DNA of 64,000 bases from Sulfuriferula thiophila (GTDB taxonomy: Bacteria; Pseudomonadota; Gammaproteobacteria; Burkholderiales; Sulfuriferulaceae): NCBI RefSeq assembly GCF_003864975.1, contig NZ_BHGL01000033.1, positions 240,787-304,786 of the forward strand, read 5' to 3'. Under the pieces are notes generated by a model. That model was given only the letters and a program-made list of their open reading frames with translations, was not told the DNA's origin and made no database searches. Made by a program: the position numbers and the translations under genes. Shown piece by piece: positions 47,793-57,089 of this stretch; position 1 is the stretch's first letter; every line of letters begins with the position of its first letter.

Positions 47793-48245
47793 TTATACCA
47801 TATCTGGTGACATTAATACGCGTAATACATTTTGCTGGGTAGTCTGGCGGACGCGGTTGCTGATCCACACCACGCCACCTTTTTTGATCGACATCTCGGT
47901 CTCTATACCTGCCAGCAAAAGCATGGCGGCACGCCCGAAGCCGGGTTGGTGACCAACCAGCAGCACCGTGCCGCCCGCATCCGGCCAGCCAGCAGCAAGC
48001 AATAAAGCCATGGCGTCTGCTTCAGGTGCTATGGCCTTGTCTGTTGTATAGGGGCGTTCAAGCGCGGCTACAGTCTGTTGTGCGCGGATAGCCGGACTCA
48101 CTAAAACACGGGTATCTTCAGGCAGTCTGCTATTCAGCCAGCCTGCCATAAGCTGAGCCTGTTTAATGCCTTTTGGCGTCAATTCGCGTTGCATGTCAGG
48201 GATGCCGTCAACAGCATCCGCATGCCGCCATAAAATCAAATCCAT
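47793..48245 (-). CDS. sixA: Phosphohistidine phosphatase SixA
   Basis: A 150-residue histidine phosphatase. The catalytic LWRHADA motif is at residues 4-10, a second conserved His is in VLLVGHQPGFGR, and ELTPKGIKQAQLMAGWL is typical of SixA. It dephosphorylates histidine-phosphorylated phosphotransfer proteins. The ATG at 48245 was chosen because the RHG motif lies directly after it; an AGG precedes it. It lies between the CYTH and nudB genes. SixA next to ppk1 and CYTH is a recurrent proteobacterial arrangement. Confidence 0.88.
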   Translation of the reverse strand: MDLILWRHADAVDGIPDMQRELTPKGIKQAQLMAGWLNSRLPEDTRVLVSPAIRAQQTVAALERPYTTDKAIAPEADAMALLLAAGWPDAGGTVLLVGHQPGFGRAAMLLLAGIETEMSIKKGGVVWISNRVRQTTQQNVLRVLMSPDMV

Positions 48246-48294
48246 GGTTTTGCCTAAATCCGCCATAATAGTGTGGGTATGTGACAAAATGATG

Positions 48295-48918
48295 TTATCC
48301 GGCTGAGGAATCGGTTGGCGCTTGATATAGTGCATAGCCACGCTGTGCTTTGCTGATGGAGTCGGGTGTCAGGGTAATTTGCTGTGAAAAAATCCGGGCA
48401 AGTTCGGTTAGCGCATCCACCTGTCCTGATTTCAGTTCCAGTTCTACTTCGCAGATCGGAGCGCTGTGCCCCTTACTACTGACTTCACCCTGGTCAAGCG
48501 CGACTTCGATATGGCTGCCTTGAAAGTTGATGAGCCAGGCGCTGCGCCAGAATTCAGTTTGAAAAACCGGGTGCAGTTGTTTGATAATATCCGCTGTGAG
48601 TACTGTGTGCACGGATGGTTCGGTGAACAGTTCAGGATGTGGCTGGTCATCCGGTACCGGTGTTTCCCATTCCGGTCGGGAATGCAGGCCATTGATTACA
48701 GTGCCGCCGATCTTGATGGTTTGCACCCATTGCTGGCCGATGCTGCGTACGCGCAAGGCGGCACGCTGTTTCATCAAATCCAGCGCGGGTGTGTCAAAAT
48801 AGCGGCTTAATAATAATTTGCGTTGCGGATTTCCGGCAGCGACTAAAATGGGGAGTTGCAGGAACGCTGTTACTGCATCCGGTGCGAGTGCGAGTTTCAG
48901 TTCGATTTCGGCTGTCAT
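48295..48918 (-). CDS. CYTH-domain inorganic triphosphatase-like protein
   Basis: A 207-residue protein with a CYTH tunnel fold. The signature EIELKLA (ExExK) is at residues 4-10, with charged strands RKLLLSRYFDTPALDL and ALRVRSIGQQWVQTIK lining the tunnel and a late EVELELKSG. Homologues hydrolyse tripolyphosphate. The CHAD domain found fused to CYTH in E. coli YgiF is absent. It is divergent from ppk1 with a 60-base gap. A Pho-box-like repeat unit ends on the start codon. The frame could start five codons earlier. Confidence 0.87.
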   Translation of the reverse strand: MTAEIELKLALAPDAVTAFLQLPILVAAGNPQRKLLLSRYFDTPALDLMKQRAALRVRSIGQQWVQTIKIGGTVINGLHSRPEWETPVPDDQPHPELFTEPSVHTVLTADIIKQLHPVFQTEFWRSAWLINFQGSHIEVALDQGEVSSKGHSAPICEVELELKSGQVDALTELARIFSQQITLTPDSISKAQRGYALYQAPTDSSAG

Positions 48919-48958
48919 GGCGTTGTCACACAATTGTCATATCATGGTGTTGTATTTT
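48912..48958 (+). promoter_or_regulatory. Pho-box-like triple direct repeat with -10, upstream of ppk1
   Basis: CTGTCAT (48912-48918), TTGTCAC (48923-48929) and TTGTCAT (48934-48940) lie on the plus strand at an exact 11-base period with four-base spacers, the architecture of a PhoB site. TATTTT (48953-48958) lies 12 bases after the last unit, where PhoB-activated promoters place the -10. The first unit overlaps the CYTH start codon. The likely target is ppk1, whose ATG is at 48979. Confidence 0.68.
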
Positions 48959-48978
48959 AGCCTGTTTATACTGGATAT

Positions 48979-51048
48979 ATGAATTCATTACATACTACCG
49001 ATCAATTTCTTAACCGTGAATTAAGTTTGCTTGCGTTCAATGAGCGCGTCCTGGCCCAGGCTCAGGATGTACAAATGCCGCTACTGGAGCGATTAAAATT
49101 CATCTGTATCGTCAGCAGCAATCTGGATGAGTTTTTTGAAGTGCGCGTAGCCGGGTTGAAGGAACGTGCCGCGATGACTCCCCATTACCAGTCACCTGAT
49201 GGGCACACAGCAAAGCAGACGTTGCAGGAGTTGGAACCACGGGTGCGTGCTCTGGTTGATCGCCAGTATGAAGTGCTGAATCGCGACATCCTGCCGCAAT
49301 TGAGTGAGCGGGGTATACGCTTTCTGCGGCGTAATCACTGGAATGATGCGCAGGCAGCCTGGGTGCGCGACTATTTTTTCCGTGAACTGATGCCGGTGCT
49401 GACGCCGATTGGTCTGGATCCGGCTCACCCATTTCCACGCGTCCTGAATAAGAGCTTGAATTTTGCGGTTGAGTTGTCCGGGCGCGATGCTTTTGGTAGA
49501 AGTTCAGGTGCTGCCGTAGTGCAGGCGCCACGATCGTTACCCCGTGTAATTCTGATGCCGTCGGAGATTGCCGGTTGCGAGTATGGTTTTGTGTTCCTGT
49601 CATCTATCTTGCATGCTCACGTCAATGAGCTGTTTTCCGGCATGAAGGTGGAAGGTTGTTACCAGTTCCGCGTTACCCGTAATTCCGAACTGTTTGTGGA
49701 TGAGGAAGAAATCAAGAATTTGCGCGATGCGTTGCAGGGTGAGTTGTCGCAGCGCAATTTTGGTGATGCTGTCAGGCTGGAAGTTGCGGATAATTGTTCA
49801 GTGGAAATGGCAAACTTTCTGCTCAGTCAGTTCAATCTAAAGCAAGAAGATTTGTACCAGGTGAATGGCCTGGTGAATCTGGTGCGGTTAATGCAGATTC
49901 CCGGTCAGGTGGATAGGCCGGATCTGAAGTTCCCTGAGTTTGTGCCTGGTTTTCCGGCTGCGCTGGGCAAATCCGATGATATGTTCAGCGTGATTCGCAA
50001 AGGCGATGTGCTGCTGCATCACCCCTTCCAGAGTTTTCAGCCGGTAATTGATTTTATCCGGCAGGCAGCGGATGACCCGAATGTGCTGGCAATACGGCAA
50101 ACCGTATATCGCACTGGTACCGACTCGATGCTGATGGAGGCGCTTATTCGTGCGGCTCAGGCTGGTAAGGAGGTGACCGTCGTGGTCGAGTTGATGGCAC
50201 GCTTTGATGAAGAAGCCAATATCAACTGGTCGGCCAAGCTTGAGCAGGCGGGTGCTCATGTGGTGTACGGCGTGGTAGGGCATAAAACTCATGCCAAGAT
50301 GGCGCTGGTGGTCAGGCGTGAGCAGAATCAGCTACGTCGTTACGCCCACTTGGGTACGGGAAATTATCATGCGCGTACCGCCAGGCTCTATACCGATTTT
50401 GGTTTACTGACGTGCCATGATGTCATCTGCAATGATGTCAACGAAGTGTTTACCCAACTGACTGGTCTTGGCAGTGCTTCGCATTTGAAACATTTGTGGC
50501 AGTCGCCGTTCAGCTTGCATAGTCAGGCCATTCTGGCGATCAAGCGGGAGACGGAACATGCACGTGCCGGCCGCCCTGCCTCGGTATTCGTCAAGATGAA
50601 TGCGTTGCTGGAGCCGCAGGTCATTCTGGCGCTGTATGAAGCCTCGCAGGCGGGGGTGCAGGTTGATCTGGTCATCCGTGGTGCCTGTGCACTTAAGCCT
50701 GGTCATCCCGGGCTGTCAGACAATATTCGTGTGCGTTCAGTGATCGGACGCTTTCTGGAACATACTCGTATCCTGTATTTCCGTAATGATGGTGCTGATG
50801 ATATTTATTTATCGAGTGCGGACTGGATGGACCGGAATTTCTTCCGCCGTATCGAGGTGGCATTCCCGATTCTGGATCCAAAACTGAAAAAGAGGGTGTT
50901 GGCCGAAGGCATCAAGCCCTATCTCAAGGATAATTCACAGGCGTGGGAAATGGAGTCTAACGGCAATTATCGCCAGCGCCATTCACGGCGTGCCAAACCA
51001 ATCTGTGCTCAGGAACAACTGTTGTTGAGCATGGCAAAAGTAGTGTAG
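48979..51048 (+). CDS. ppk1: Polyphosphate kinase 1
   Basis: A 689-residue enzyme that reversibly polymerises ATP gamma-phosphate into inorganic polyphosphate. The N-terminal region has RELSLLAFNERVLAQA; the catalytic C-terminal PLD-like halves hold the phosphohistidine-region segments VVGHKTHAKMALVVR and RRYAHLGTGNYHARTARLYTD (in parts). ADDIYLSSADWM near the end carries the second His/Asp region. The length is standard. It is divergent from the CYTH-sixA operon and followed by a long hairpin. Pho control is suggested by the upstream repeats. Confidence 0.95.
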   Translation: MNSLHTTDQFLNRELSLLAFNERVLAQAQDVQMPLLERLKFICIVSSNLDEFFEVRVAGLKERAAMTPHYQSPDGHTAKQTLQELEPRVRALVDRQYEVLNRDILPQLSERGIRFLRRNHWNDAQAAWVRDYFFRELMPVLTPIGLDPAHPFPRVLNKSLNFAVELSGRDAFGRSSGAAVVQAPRSLPRVILMPSEIAGCEYGFVFLSSILHAHVNELFSGMKVEGCYQFRVTRNSELFVDEEEIKNLRDALQGELSQRNFGDAVRLEVADNCSVEMANFLLSQFNLKQEDLYQVNGLVNLVRLMQIPGQVDRPDLKFPEFVPGFPAALGKSDDMFSVIRKGDVLLHHPFQSFQPVIDFIRQAADDPNVLAIRQTVYRTGTDSMLMEALIRAAQAGKEVTVVVELMARFDEEANINWSAKLEQAGAHVVYGVVGHKTHAKMALVVRREQNQLRRYAHLGTGNYHARTARLYTDFGLLTCHDVICNDVNEVFTQLTGLGSASHLKHLWQSPFSLHSQAILAIKRETEHARAGRPASVFVKMNALLEPQVILALYEASQAGVQVDLVIRGACALKPGHPGLSDNIRVRSVIGRFLEHTRILYFRNDGADDIYLSSADWMDRNFFRRIEVAFPILDPKLKKRVLAEGIKPYLKDNSQAWEMESNGNYRQRHSRRAKPICAQEQLLLSMAKVV

Positions 51049-51072
51049 TGCAGGCGCACGTGAAGAGGTAAC

Positions 51073-51107
51073 CAGCCCCCTGGTTGACTGCTGTCAAGAG
51101 GGGGCTG
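51073..51107. terminator. Strong two-part hairpin after ppk1
   Basis: CAGCCCCCT (51073-51081) pairs with AGGGGGCTG (51099-51107), and inside TTGAC (51084-51088) pairs with GTCAA (51093-51097) round a four-base loop. Only a small asymmetric interior loop breaks a 14-bp stem. No U-run follows on either strand. It separates ppk1 from the converging qmcA gene and may stop transcription or protect 3' ends. Confidence 0.65.
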
Positions 51108-51146
51108 TTGGCAGAGCTTGGCTGTATCAACCTGATGTGGCTGCGA

Positions 51147-52058
51147 TTATGTGTCTTTTTGCTGTTTTACTATACTCATCGCACTGGCAACCAGGCTGCC
51201 CATATTCGATAAATCACCCGGCAAAATAAGTGTGTTGCCCTGTTTCGCAATATTGCCGAAGGCTTCAACGTATTTCTCGGCTACTTTCAGGTTAACCGCT
51301 TCCATCCCGCCCGGTTCACTGAGTGCTGCTGCGACTTTGCGGATAGCTTCCGCTGTCGCAGTGGCTGTGACCAGAATGGCTTGAGCCTGACCATGGGCGA
51401 TATTGATTGCCGCCTGTTTCTGGCCTTCCGATTCACGGATGGCTGCGGTCATGGCACCTTCTGCGAGGTTGATTTCTTCCTGGCGTTTGCCCTCGGATTG
51501 GGCTACCAGAGCCCGTTTTTCCCGCTCTGCAGTGATTTGTGTTTGCATGGAGCGCAACACGGCATCCGGCGGGGTGATGTCTTTGATTTCGTAACGCAGG
51601 ACCTTTACGCCCCAGTTAGGGCTGGCCTCGTCCAGTGCCGCAATCACAGCCCGGTTTATATCGTTGCGCTCTTCCAGCAAACGATCCAACTCCCGCTTGC
51701 CGCACTCCGAACGTAAGCTGGTCTGAGCAAGTTGCACGATAGCCATCTGGAAATTAGCCGTGCCGTAGCTGGCCAAACGCGGGTCGGTGACCTGAAAGAA
51801 AATCACGCCATCAATTTGCACTTGGGTGTTGTCTTTGGTAATGCATATCTGTGGTTGTACATCCAGCGGTACTTCTTTCAGCAGGTGTTTATAGGCAATG
51901 CGGTCTATAAACGGAATGACAATGTTCAAACCGGGTTGCAGACTGGCATGGTAGCGGCCAAGACGTTCCACTACCCAGGCATTTTGTTGCGGGACAATTT
52001 TGATGGCGCTGGCAGCAAATACACCTGCGGCAATCAGTAAAAATAATGCCATTTCCAT
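51147..52058 (-). CDS. qmcA: SPFH/Band 7 membrane protease-associated protein (QmcA-like)
   Basis: A 303-residue stomatin/prohibitin-like protein. One N-terminal membrane segment (about 2-20) precedes the SPFH domain (NAWVVERLGRYHASLQPGL, RSECGKRELDRLLEERNDI), a helical region rich in EGKRQEEINLAEG repeats, and a C-terminal oligomerisation segment. It assembles into large membrane rings that modulate proteases such as FtsH. It is encoded 12 bases downstream of nfeD, the universal partner. Confidence 0.92.
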   Translation of the reverse strand: MEMALFLLIAAGVFAASAIKIVPQQNAWVVERLGRYHASLQPGLNIVIPFIDRIAYKHLLKEVPLDVQPQICITKDNTQVQIDGVIFFQVTDPRLASYGTANFQMAIVQLAQTSLRSECGKRELDRLLEERNDINRAVIAALDEASPNWGVKVLRYEIKDITPPDAVLRSMQTQITAEREKRALVAQSEGKRQEEINLAEGAMTAAIRESEGQKQAAINIAHGQAQAILVTATATAEAIRKVAAALSEPGGMEAVNLKVAEKYVEAFGNIAKQGNTLILPGDLSNMGSLVASAMSIVKQQKDT

Positions 52059-52070
52059 GCTTAACTCCTG

Positions 52071-52478
52071 TTATTTAGCGGGGGAGAGAATCAGGGTGTT
52101 GCCTTGCATAGCGTGTATTACGCATTGGCTGGGCTGGCCTGTGACGCCCTCTGCGAGGCGGGCATCCCATTCCGTCCCACGGTAGCGCACGCGTGCTGTG
52201 CCGTCCTTGCCCCAGGCGATGATTTCAACAGGCTGGGAAATATCCAGATCATCTGTATCAGGCGATTGGGTAGCAGGATGAGAGCGTAACCATTGCACGC
52301 CAGCCACTGAAAATACGGCGGCGACAATGAGCTGAATGCTGAGTGTATAGCCGTAAAAGGCTGCGAACGCGGCGGCACCTGCTGCAGCACCAAAAATAAG
52401 CAGATAAAAGGTGCCGGTAAATATTTCGAAAATAACTAAAATGCTGGCGAGAATAAACCAGAGGGTGGAGGCTTGCAT
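52071..52478 (-). CDS. NfeD family membrane protein
   Basis: A 135-residue protein. Two or three membrane segments (about 5-70, including LVIFEIFTGTFYLLIFGAAA) are followed by a C-terminal OB-fold domain (GTARVRYRGTEWDARLAEG) of the short NfeD type, lacking the ClpP-like protease domain. NfeD assembles with the SPFH partner encoded next. GGAG precedes the ATG. Divided from der by 54 bases. Confidence 0.9.
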   Translation of the reverse strand: MQASTLWFILASILVIFEIFTGTFYLLIFGAAAGAAAFAAFYGYTLSIQLIVAAVFSVAGVQWLRSHPATQSPDTDDLDISQPVEIIAWGKDGTARVRYRGTEWDARLAEGVTGQPSQCVIHAMQGNTLILSPAK

Positions 52479-52532
52479 TATTGCTCCAGATTAAATTAAT
52501 GCTTTAATTGTATAGCTTTCTCGCCAGCAGGT

Positions 52533-53945
52533 TTAGTCTTTCTTACGCTGCTTGCCGTACATTTTACGGCCCTGACGGCGTTTGCGATGGGCTGCTTTTT
52601 CTTCTGCGGGTGTCAGGGCGGCAGGCTTCCTGTCGGCGAATGGGTTCTTGCCGACATTAAACTGCACTCTGACTGGCGTGCCTTGCAATTTGAAAGCCTG
52701 AATAAAGGTTTTTTCCAGATAGCGTTTGTAGCTGTCGCTGATTTTGTCCAGCGCACTGCCGTGGACAACAATGAGCGGCGGATTCATACCACCCTGGTGG
52801 GCATAGCGCGGTTTGGGGCGGAATGGCCCCGTTTTTGGTGGTTGGTGAGCAGCAACAGCGTCCATCAGGATGCGCGTTAACTGCGGGGTAGACAGCTTGG
52901 CCATCGCTGCAGCATAGGCAGCATCTACGGAAACCAGTAACGGGTTGAGTCCGGTGCCTTGTAATGCTGAAATATAGTGGAATTTGGCAAATTCCAGGAA
53001 CTGCAGTTTACGCGCGATTTCACGTTTAACGCAGTCGCGCTGATATTCGCTCAAGCCATCCCATTTGTTGACCGCTACCACCAGCGCACGTCCGGCTTCA
53101 AGTATGAAGCCAGCCAAGTGCGCATCCTGTTCGGAAATGTCGGTTTGCGCATCCAGCACCAGCACCACCACGTTGGCATCTTCAATGGCTTGCAAGGTCT
53201 TGATCACCGAGAATTTCTCGATAGCTTCGAACACTTTGCCGCGGCGGCGTACACCTGCTGTGTCGATCAATGTGTATTTCTTGTTGTTGCGTTCAAAATC
53301 GATGTAAATGCTATCGCGGGTAGTTCCCGGCTGATCAAATGCGATAACCCGCTCTTCACCCAGGAAGCTATTGACCAGTGTGGATTTGCCCACGTTAGGA
53401 CGACCGATCAATGCAATTTTCGGATGGTCATCTTCCACTTCCTCGGTGGCGTCAGGGATGTGTTCCAGTGCAATTTCTACCAGCTCGGGCACGCCTTCGC
53501 CATGACTGGCGGAGATGGCCATAGGATCGCCCAGTGCGAGTTCGTAAAACTCGGCAGTCACGACTTCGCGGCGCATGCCTTCGGTCTTGTTGACCACCAG
53601 ATGCACTGGACGTCCGCTCATGCGTAACCGGTCGGCAATGACCTTGTCTTGCGCGGTACAGCCTGTTCGCACATCGACCATGAACAGGATGACATCAGCT
53701 TCATCGATGGCTTGCAGAGTCTGGCGCGCCATCTCGTGCATGATGCCATCTTTGACAACGGGCTCGAAACCGCCGGTATCGACAACCAGATAGGGTTTGC
53801 TGCCGATCTTGCCGTGACCGTAATGGCGGTCGCGGGTCAGACCGGGTATATCGGCAACGATGGCGTCGCGGGTTTTCGTCAGGCGATTGAATAAAGTGGA
53901 TTTGCCGACGTTGGGGCGACCGACCAGTACGATAGTGGGTTTCAT
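52533..53945 (-). CDS. der: GTPase Der (EngA)
   Basis: A 470-residue double-GTPase required for 50S assembly. The first G1 is GRPNVGKST (about residues 8-16) and the second [14 protein letters not shown] (about 182); each G domain has its DTGG/DTAG and NKxD motifs (VVNKTEG is a variant in the first, AVNKWDG in the second). A KH-like C-terminal domain ends in a lysine- and arginine-rich tail. A hairpin lies between bamB and this gene. It is read on the minus strand at the end of the hisS-bamB cluster. Confidence 0.96.
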   Translation of the reverse strand: MKPTIVLVGRPNVGKSTLFNRLTKTRDAIVADIPGLTRDRHYGHGKIGSKPYLVVDTGGFEPVVKDGIMHEMARQTLQAIDEADVILFMVDVRTGCTAQDKVIADRLRMSGRPVHLVVNKTEGMRREVVTAEFYELALGDPMAISASHGEGVPELVEIALEHIPDATEEVEDDHPKIALIGRPNVGKSTLVNSFLGEERVIAFDQPGTTRDSIYIDFERNNKKYTLIDTAGVRRRGKVFEAIEKFSVIKTLQAIEDANVVVLVLDAQTDISEQDAHLAGFILEAGRALVVAVNKWDGLSEYQRDCVKREIARKLQFLEFAKFHYISALQGTGLNPLLVSVDAAYAAAMAKLSTPQLTRILMDAVAAHQPPKTGPFRPKPRYAHQGGMNPPLIVVHGSALDKISDSYKRYLEKTFIQAFKLQGTPVRVQFNVGKNPFADRKPAALTPAEEKAAHRKRRQGRKMYGKQRKKD

Positions 53946-53970
53946 GTGGGTGAACCTTAAATGCTAAATA

Positions 53971-54001
53971 GAAAAGCAGGATATGAATATCATATCCTGC
54001 T
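53971..54001 (-). terminator. Hairpin between bamB and der
   Basis: AGCAGGATATG (53975-53985) and CATATCCTGCT (53991-54001) form a perfect 11-bp stem with a five-base loop. On the minus strand a short T-rich stretch (TTTCTATTT) follows, a weak U-run. It may terminate or attenuate bamB transcripts before der. Confidence 0.6.
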
Positions 54002-54025
54002 GTTAGTGGTGCTGCAGCTAATTGT

Positions 54026-55180
54026 TTACTGCGCGGTCAGCGAGTAAACGCCGCCTTTTGCCGTTTGCACAATCAAGCTGTTGTTGCGTTCCTGTGGCTG
54101 GCTGATGATGGCTGAACCATCAGTCGCGGTACGGCCAACGAAGTGACCGTCATCCAGTGCCAGCAAATGTATATAACCTTCCAGATCGCCTACTGCCAGG
54201 TAGTCACCAATGCGGCGTGGTGTGCTCAGGCGTCGGCCACGCAACTGATCCTGTTTCCAGACACTGGCGCCACGGGTTTTATCCAGTGCAACAACGGCGC
54301 CTTTATCATCGCTGACATAGAGGTTGTTGTCATCCATGGTCAGGCCAGCGGTGCTGGAGATGTCCTTGGCCCAGATCAGGTTGCCGGTACGGATTTCAAA
54401 ACAGGCAACGCGACCTTGGTACGCTGCTGCGCATACTTGCTTTTCATCAATCACCGGCATGCTGGTCACATCGCTGACACGTTCGATTTCAGATGCACCA
54501 CGCGGTTGGGCAACATTGACTTCCCAGCCTACGTTACCGGTATCAAGTGACAGTGCAACCAGCTTGCCGCCTGGATAACCGGCAAATATGGCACCTTTTG
54601 TGATCAGCAGGCTGGCCTGGCTACGTAGGATCAGTGCAGGCAGCACGCGCTGATACATCCATTTCTGTTTGCCATCTTCTGCGTTCAGGGCGTAGATGTG
54701 GCCATCTTCGGTACGTACCACAACAGTACCCTCGGCAGCTTTGGGTACACCTAATACTGTGCTGGATAATTGTGTGGCCCAGCGTTTTTTGCCAGCTTCA
54801 TCAAAAGCGATGACTTGGCCCTTGGCTGTGCCGACATATTCGCTGTCTATGCTGGCGCCTACACCGGCAGATAGCGGAACACCGGCGGCTACTTGCCATT
54901 CGGTTTTGCCGGTAAGTGCGCTAAGTTTGGTCAGTTGGCCACTGGCATTCGCGGTATACACAGTGTCAAGGACAATAGCGGGTGCGAAAGCTATGTCTTT
55001 GCTCGCGCCTACGCTTGATTGCCAATTGGTTTTGAAATTAACAACGGGCTTGAAATTTACCAGTTGTGCTGGTTTTTCAGCCGTTGAGCTACTGCCAAAC
55101 CAATTCATCGGGTTAAGCGCGGCACAGCCGCTCAAGCTGGTGACGAGGGCGATTGATAAGATGCTTAAACGAACATTCAT
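54026..55180 (-). CDS. bamB: Outer membrane assembly lipoprotein BamB
   Basis: A 384-residue lipoprotein of the BAM complex. The signal peptide ends in the lipobox LSGC with Cys19. Eight-bladed PQQ-type propeller repeats follow (for example GKTEWQVAAGVPL, GKKRWATQLSS, GKQKWMYQRV, GNVGWEVNV). BamB helps deliver barrel proteins such as the OmpA-family protein to BamA. The start overlaps the yfgM stop by four bases (ATGA). Confidence 0.95.
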   Translation of the reverse strand: MNVRLSILSIALVTSLSGCAALNPMNWFGSSSTAEKPAQLVNFKPVVNFKTNWQSSVGASKDIAFAPAIVLDTVYTANASGQLTKLSALTGKTEWQVAAGVPLSAGVGASIDSEYVGTAKGQVIAFDEAGKKRWATQLSSTVLGVPKAAEGTVVVRTEDGHIYALNAEDGKQKWMYQRVLPALILRSQASLLITKGAIFAGYPGGKLVALSLDTGNVGWEVNVAQPRGASEIERVSDVTSMPVIDEKQVCAAAYQGRVACFEIRTGNLIWAKDISSTAGLTMDDNNLYVSDDKGAVVALDKTRGASVWKQDQLRGRRLSTPRRIGDYLAVGDLEGYIHLLALDDGHFVGRTATDGSAIISQPQERNNSLIVQTAKGGVYSLTAQ

Positions 55181-55818
55181 TTGGTTGAGACTCCAGCGAT
55201 GGCATTGAGTTTGATCTCGATTACTTTGCGGTACGGGCTGCCAGCAGGCAGTTTTTCCAAGGCGATTTTATATGCTTTGCGAGCCTCGCCCTGTTTGTTT
55301 TGCATGACTAATGCGTCACCTTTACGGTCGCTAAACAAATCTGCGAAAGCTTCTTCATGGGGTGCATCCAGCAAGGCTAAGGCTGCGCTCGGGTTGTTTT
55401 CATCCAGTAGTATTCCCGCCATCTGCAAGGTGGCCAAGGCCTTAATGCCATCTTCTTTGCTGTTATCTATTACCCATTGTAATTCGGCTTTGGCTGTCTT
55501 GACGTCATTGGCTTGAACGTTGCTGGCAGCGGCGATCAGAGCGCCGCGGGCAGCATAGGCAGTACTGGCATATTGTCCGGTAAGGGTTTTCGCTGTGTCA
55601 GTAACAATCTGGGTCTGGTTGGTTTTTTGCGCATTTTGCAGCGCAGTGAATAAAGCCGATGCTTCTGCGGATTTTTGTTGCTGGTTATGTTGCCACCATT
55701 GCACACCGGCAAAGGTGATTGCGACGGCAGCAAGTGCGCCAACTACCAGATTGCCATAGCTGTTCCAGTAATCTTTTAAGGTGTCGAGTTTTTCTTGTTC
55801 TTCCAGATCTAAAGACAT
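55177..55818 (-). CDS. yfgM: YfgM-family translocon-associated TPR protein
   Basis: A 213-residue inner-membrane protein. A short cytoplasmic N-terminus (MSLDLEEQEKLDTLKDYW) precedes one membrane helix (about 20-42, GNLVVGALAAVAITFAGVQW) and a periplasmic TPR-like domain. YfgM associates with SecYEG and PpiD and assists periplasmic chaperoning. The hisS-yfgM-bamB-der order is classic in Proteobacteria. Two bases separate it from hisS. Confidence 0.9.
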   Translation of the reverse strand: MSLDLEEQEKLDTLKDYWNSYGNLVVGALAAVAITFAGVQWWQHNQQQKSAEASALFTALQNAQKTNQTQIVTDTAKTLTGQYASTAYAARGALIAAASNVQANDVKTAKAELQWVIDNSKEDGIKALATLQMAGILLDENNPSAALALLDAPHEEAFADLFSDRKGDALVMQNKQGEARKAYKIALEKLPAGSPYRKVIEIKLNAIAGVSTK

Positions 55819-55819
55819 G

Positions 55820-57085
55820 TTAGTTCCCTGATTTTAATAAGCTTACAGCTTGTTCTGTGGTGCAGCGTGTCTGTTCCATGGTGGCGCGCAATGATTTCAG
55901 GCTGATCTGTTCCAGTGCAGCTTCATCGTCGCCAATGATACAGGCAAAAGCAGCACCGCTGGCATCGGCTTTCTTCATTTGCGATTTAAAACTGCCACCA
56001 CCACAATGCATAATGATGTTTAATCCGGCCTGACGTAGCGTATTGGCAACTTGCCAGGCAAAAGTGCTAGCTGCGTCGCCAACATGGACTATGTACGCGT
56101 CCAGAGTGCTGTCAGGCAATGCGATGCCTGCTACTTCGATCAGCGCCAGCAGGCGTTCTATCCCCATGGCATAGCCGCAGGCGGGTGCAGATTTGCCGCC
56201 TATCTGTTCGATCAGGCTGTCATAGCGCCCGCCGGCACACACGGTACCCTGGGTGCCGAGCTGGTCGGTTACCCATTCAAATACCGTGTAATTGTAGTAA
56301 TCCAGACCGCGTACCAGGCGCGGATTGATGCGGTATTCGATGTTGTGTGCGCGCAAGATGGTTTGTACAGCTTCAAAGTGCGCCAGTGCGTTTTCATCCA
56401 GGTCATCATAAAGTCTCGGCGCAGCATCTACCAGTTCCTGCATGGCCGGATTCTTGGTGTCGAGTATGCGCAACGGATTGGTATGCAGGCGACGTTTGGC
56501 ATCTTCATCGAGCTGCTCGATATGTGCTTCAAGGTAGCTGATAAGTCGGCTGCGATGCCGGTTGCGTGCTGCTGCATCGCCCAAGGTGTTGATTTCCAGT
56601 GTGATATTGGATAGCCCCAGACGCCGCCACAGGTCGGCAGTCATGATGATGTGTTCGGCATCCATGTCAGCATCGGCATAACCCAATGATTCAACGCCGA
56701 TTTGATGGAACTGACGATAGCGGCCCTTTTGCGGGCGTTCATGCCGAAACATCGGGCCGGCATACCAGAGCCGCTGCGGTGCGTTATAGAGCAGGTTATG
56801 CTGGATAACTGCGCGCACACATGCCGCCGTGCCTTCAGGACGCAGCGATAACTGCTCACCATTGAGCGCATCTTCAAACGAATACATTTCTTTTTCTACG
56901 ATATCAGTCACTTCACCGATAGCGCGTTTGAACAGACTGGTTTGTTCGACGATGGGCGTGCGGATTTCGCGGTAGCCGTAGGCCTTGAGCCAGTCATGCA
57001 CGATAGCTTCAAACTGTTGCCAGCGTGGTGTCTGTTCAGGCAGGATGTCATTCATCCCGCGTATGGCTTGTATGGTATTACTCAT
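55820..57085 (-). CDS. hisS: Histidyl-tRNA synthetase
   Basis: A 421-residue class II synthetase. Motif 1 region is [15 protein letters not shown], motif 2 includes [12 protein letters not shown], the HisRS-specific motifs are [15 protein letters not shown] and [14 protein letters not shown], and a C-terminal anticodon-binding domain follows (about 325-421). The length is usual. It is followed two bases later by yfgM and preceded four bases earlier by ispG. Confidence 0.97.
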   Translation of the reverse strand: MSNTIQAIRGMNDILPEQTPRWQQFEAIVHDWLKAYGYREIRTPIVEQTSLFKRAIGEVTDIVEKEMYSFEDALNGEQLSLRPEGTAACVRAVIQHNLLYNAPQRLWYAGPMFRHERPQKGRYRQFHQIGVESLGYADADMDAEHIIMTADLWRRLGLSNITLEINTLGDAAARNRHRSRLISYLEAHIEQLDEDAKRRLHTNPLRILDTKNPAMQELVDAAPRLYDDLDENALAHFEAVQTILRAHNIEYRINPRLVRGLDYYNYTVFEWVTDQLGTQGTVCAGGRYDSLIEQIGGKSAPACGYAMGIERLLALIEVAGIALPDSTLDAYIVHVGDAASTFAWQVANTLRQAGLNIIMHCGGGSFKSQMKKADASGAAFACIIGDDEAALEQISLKSLRATMEQTRCTTEQAVSLLKSGN

Positions 57086-57089
57086 AATT

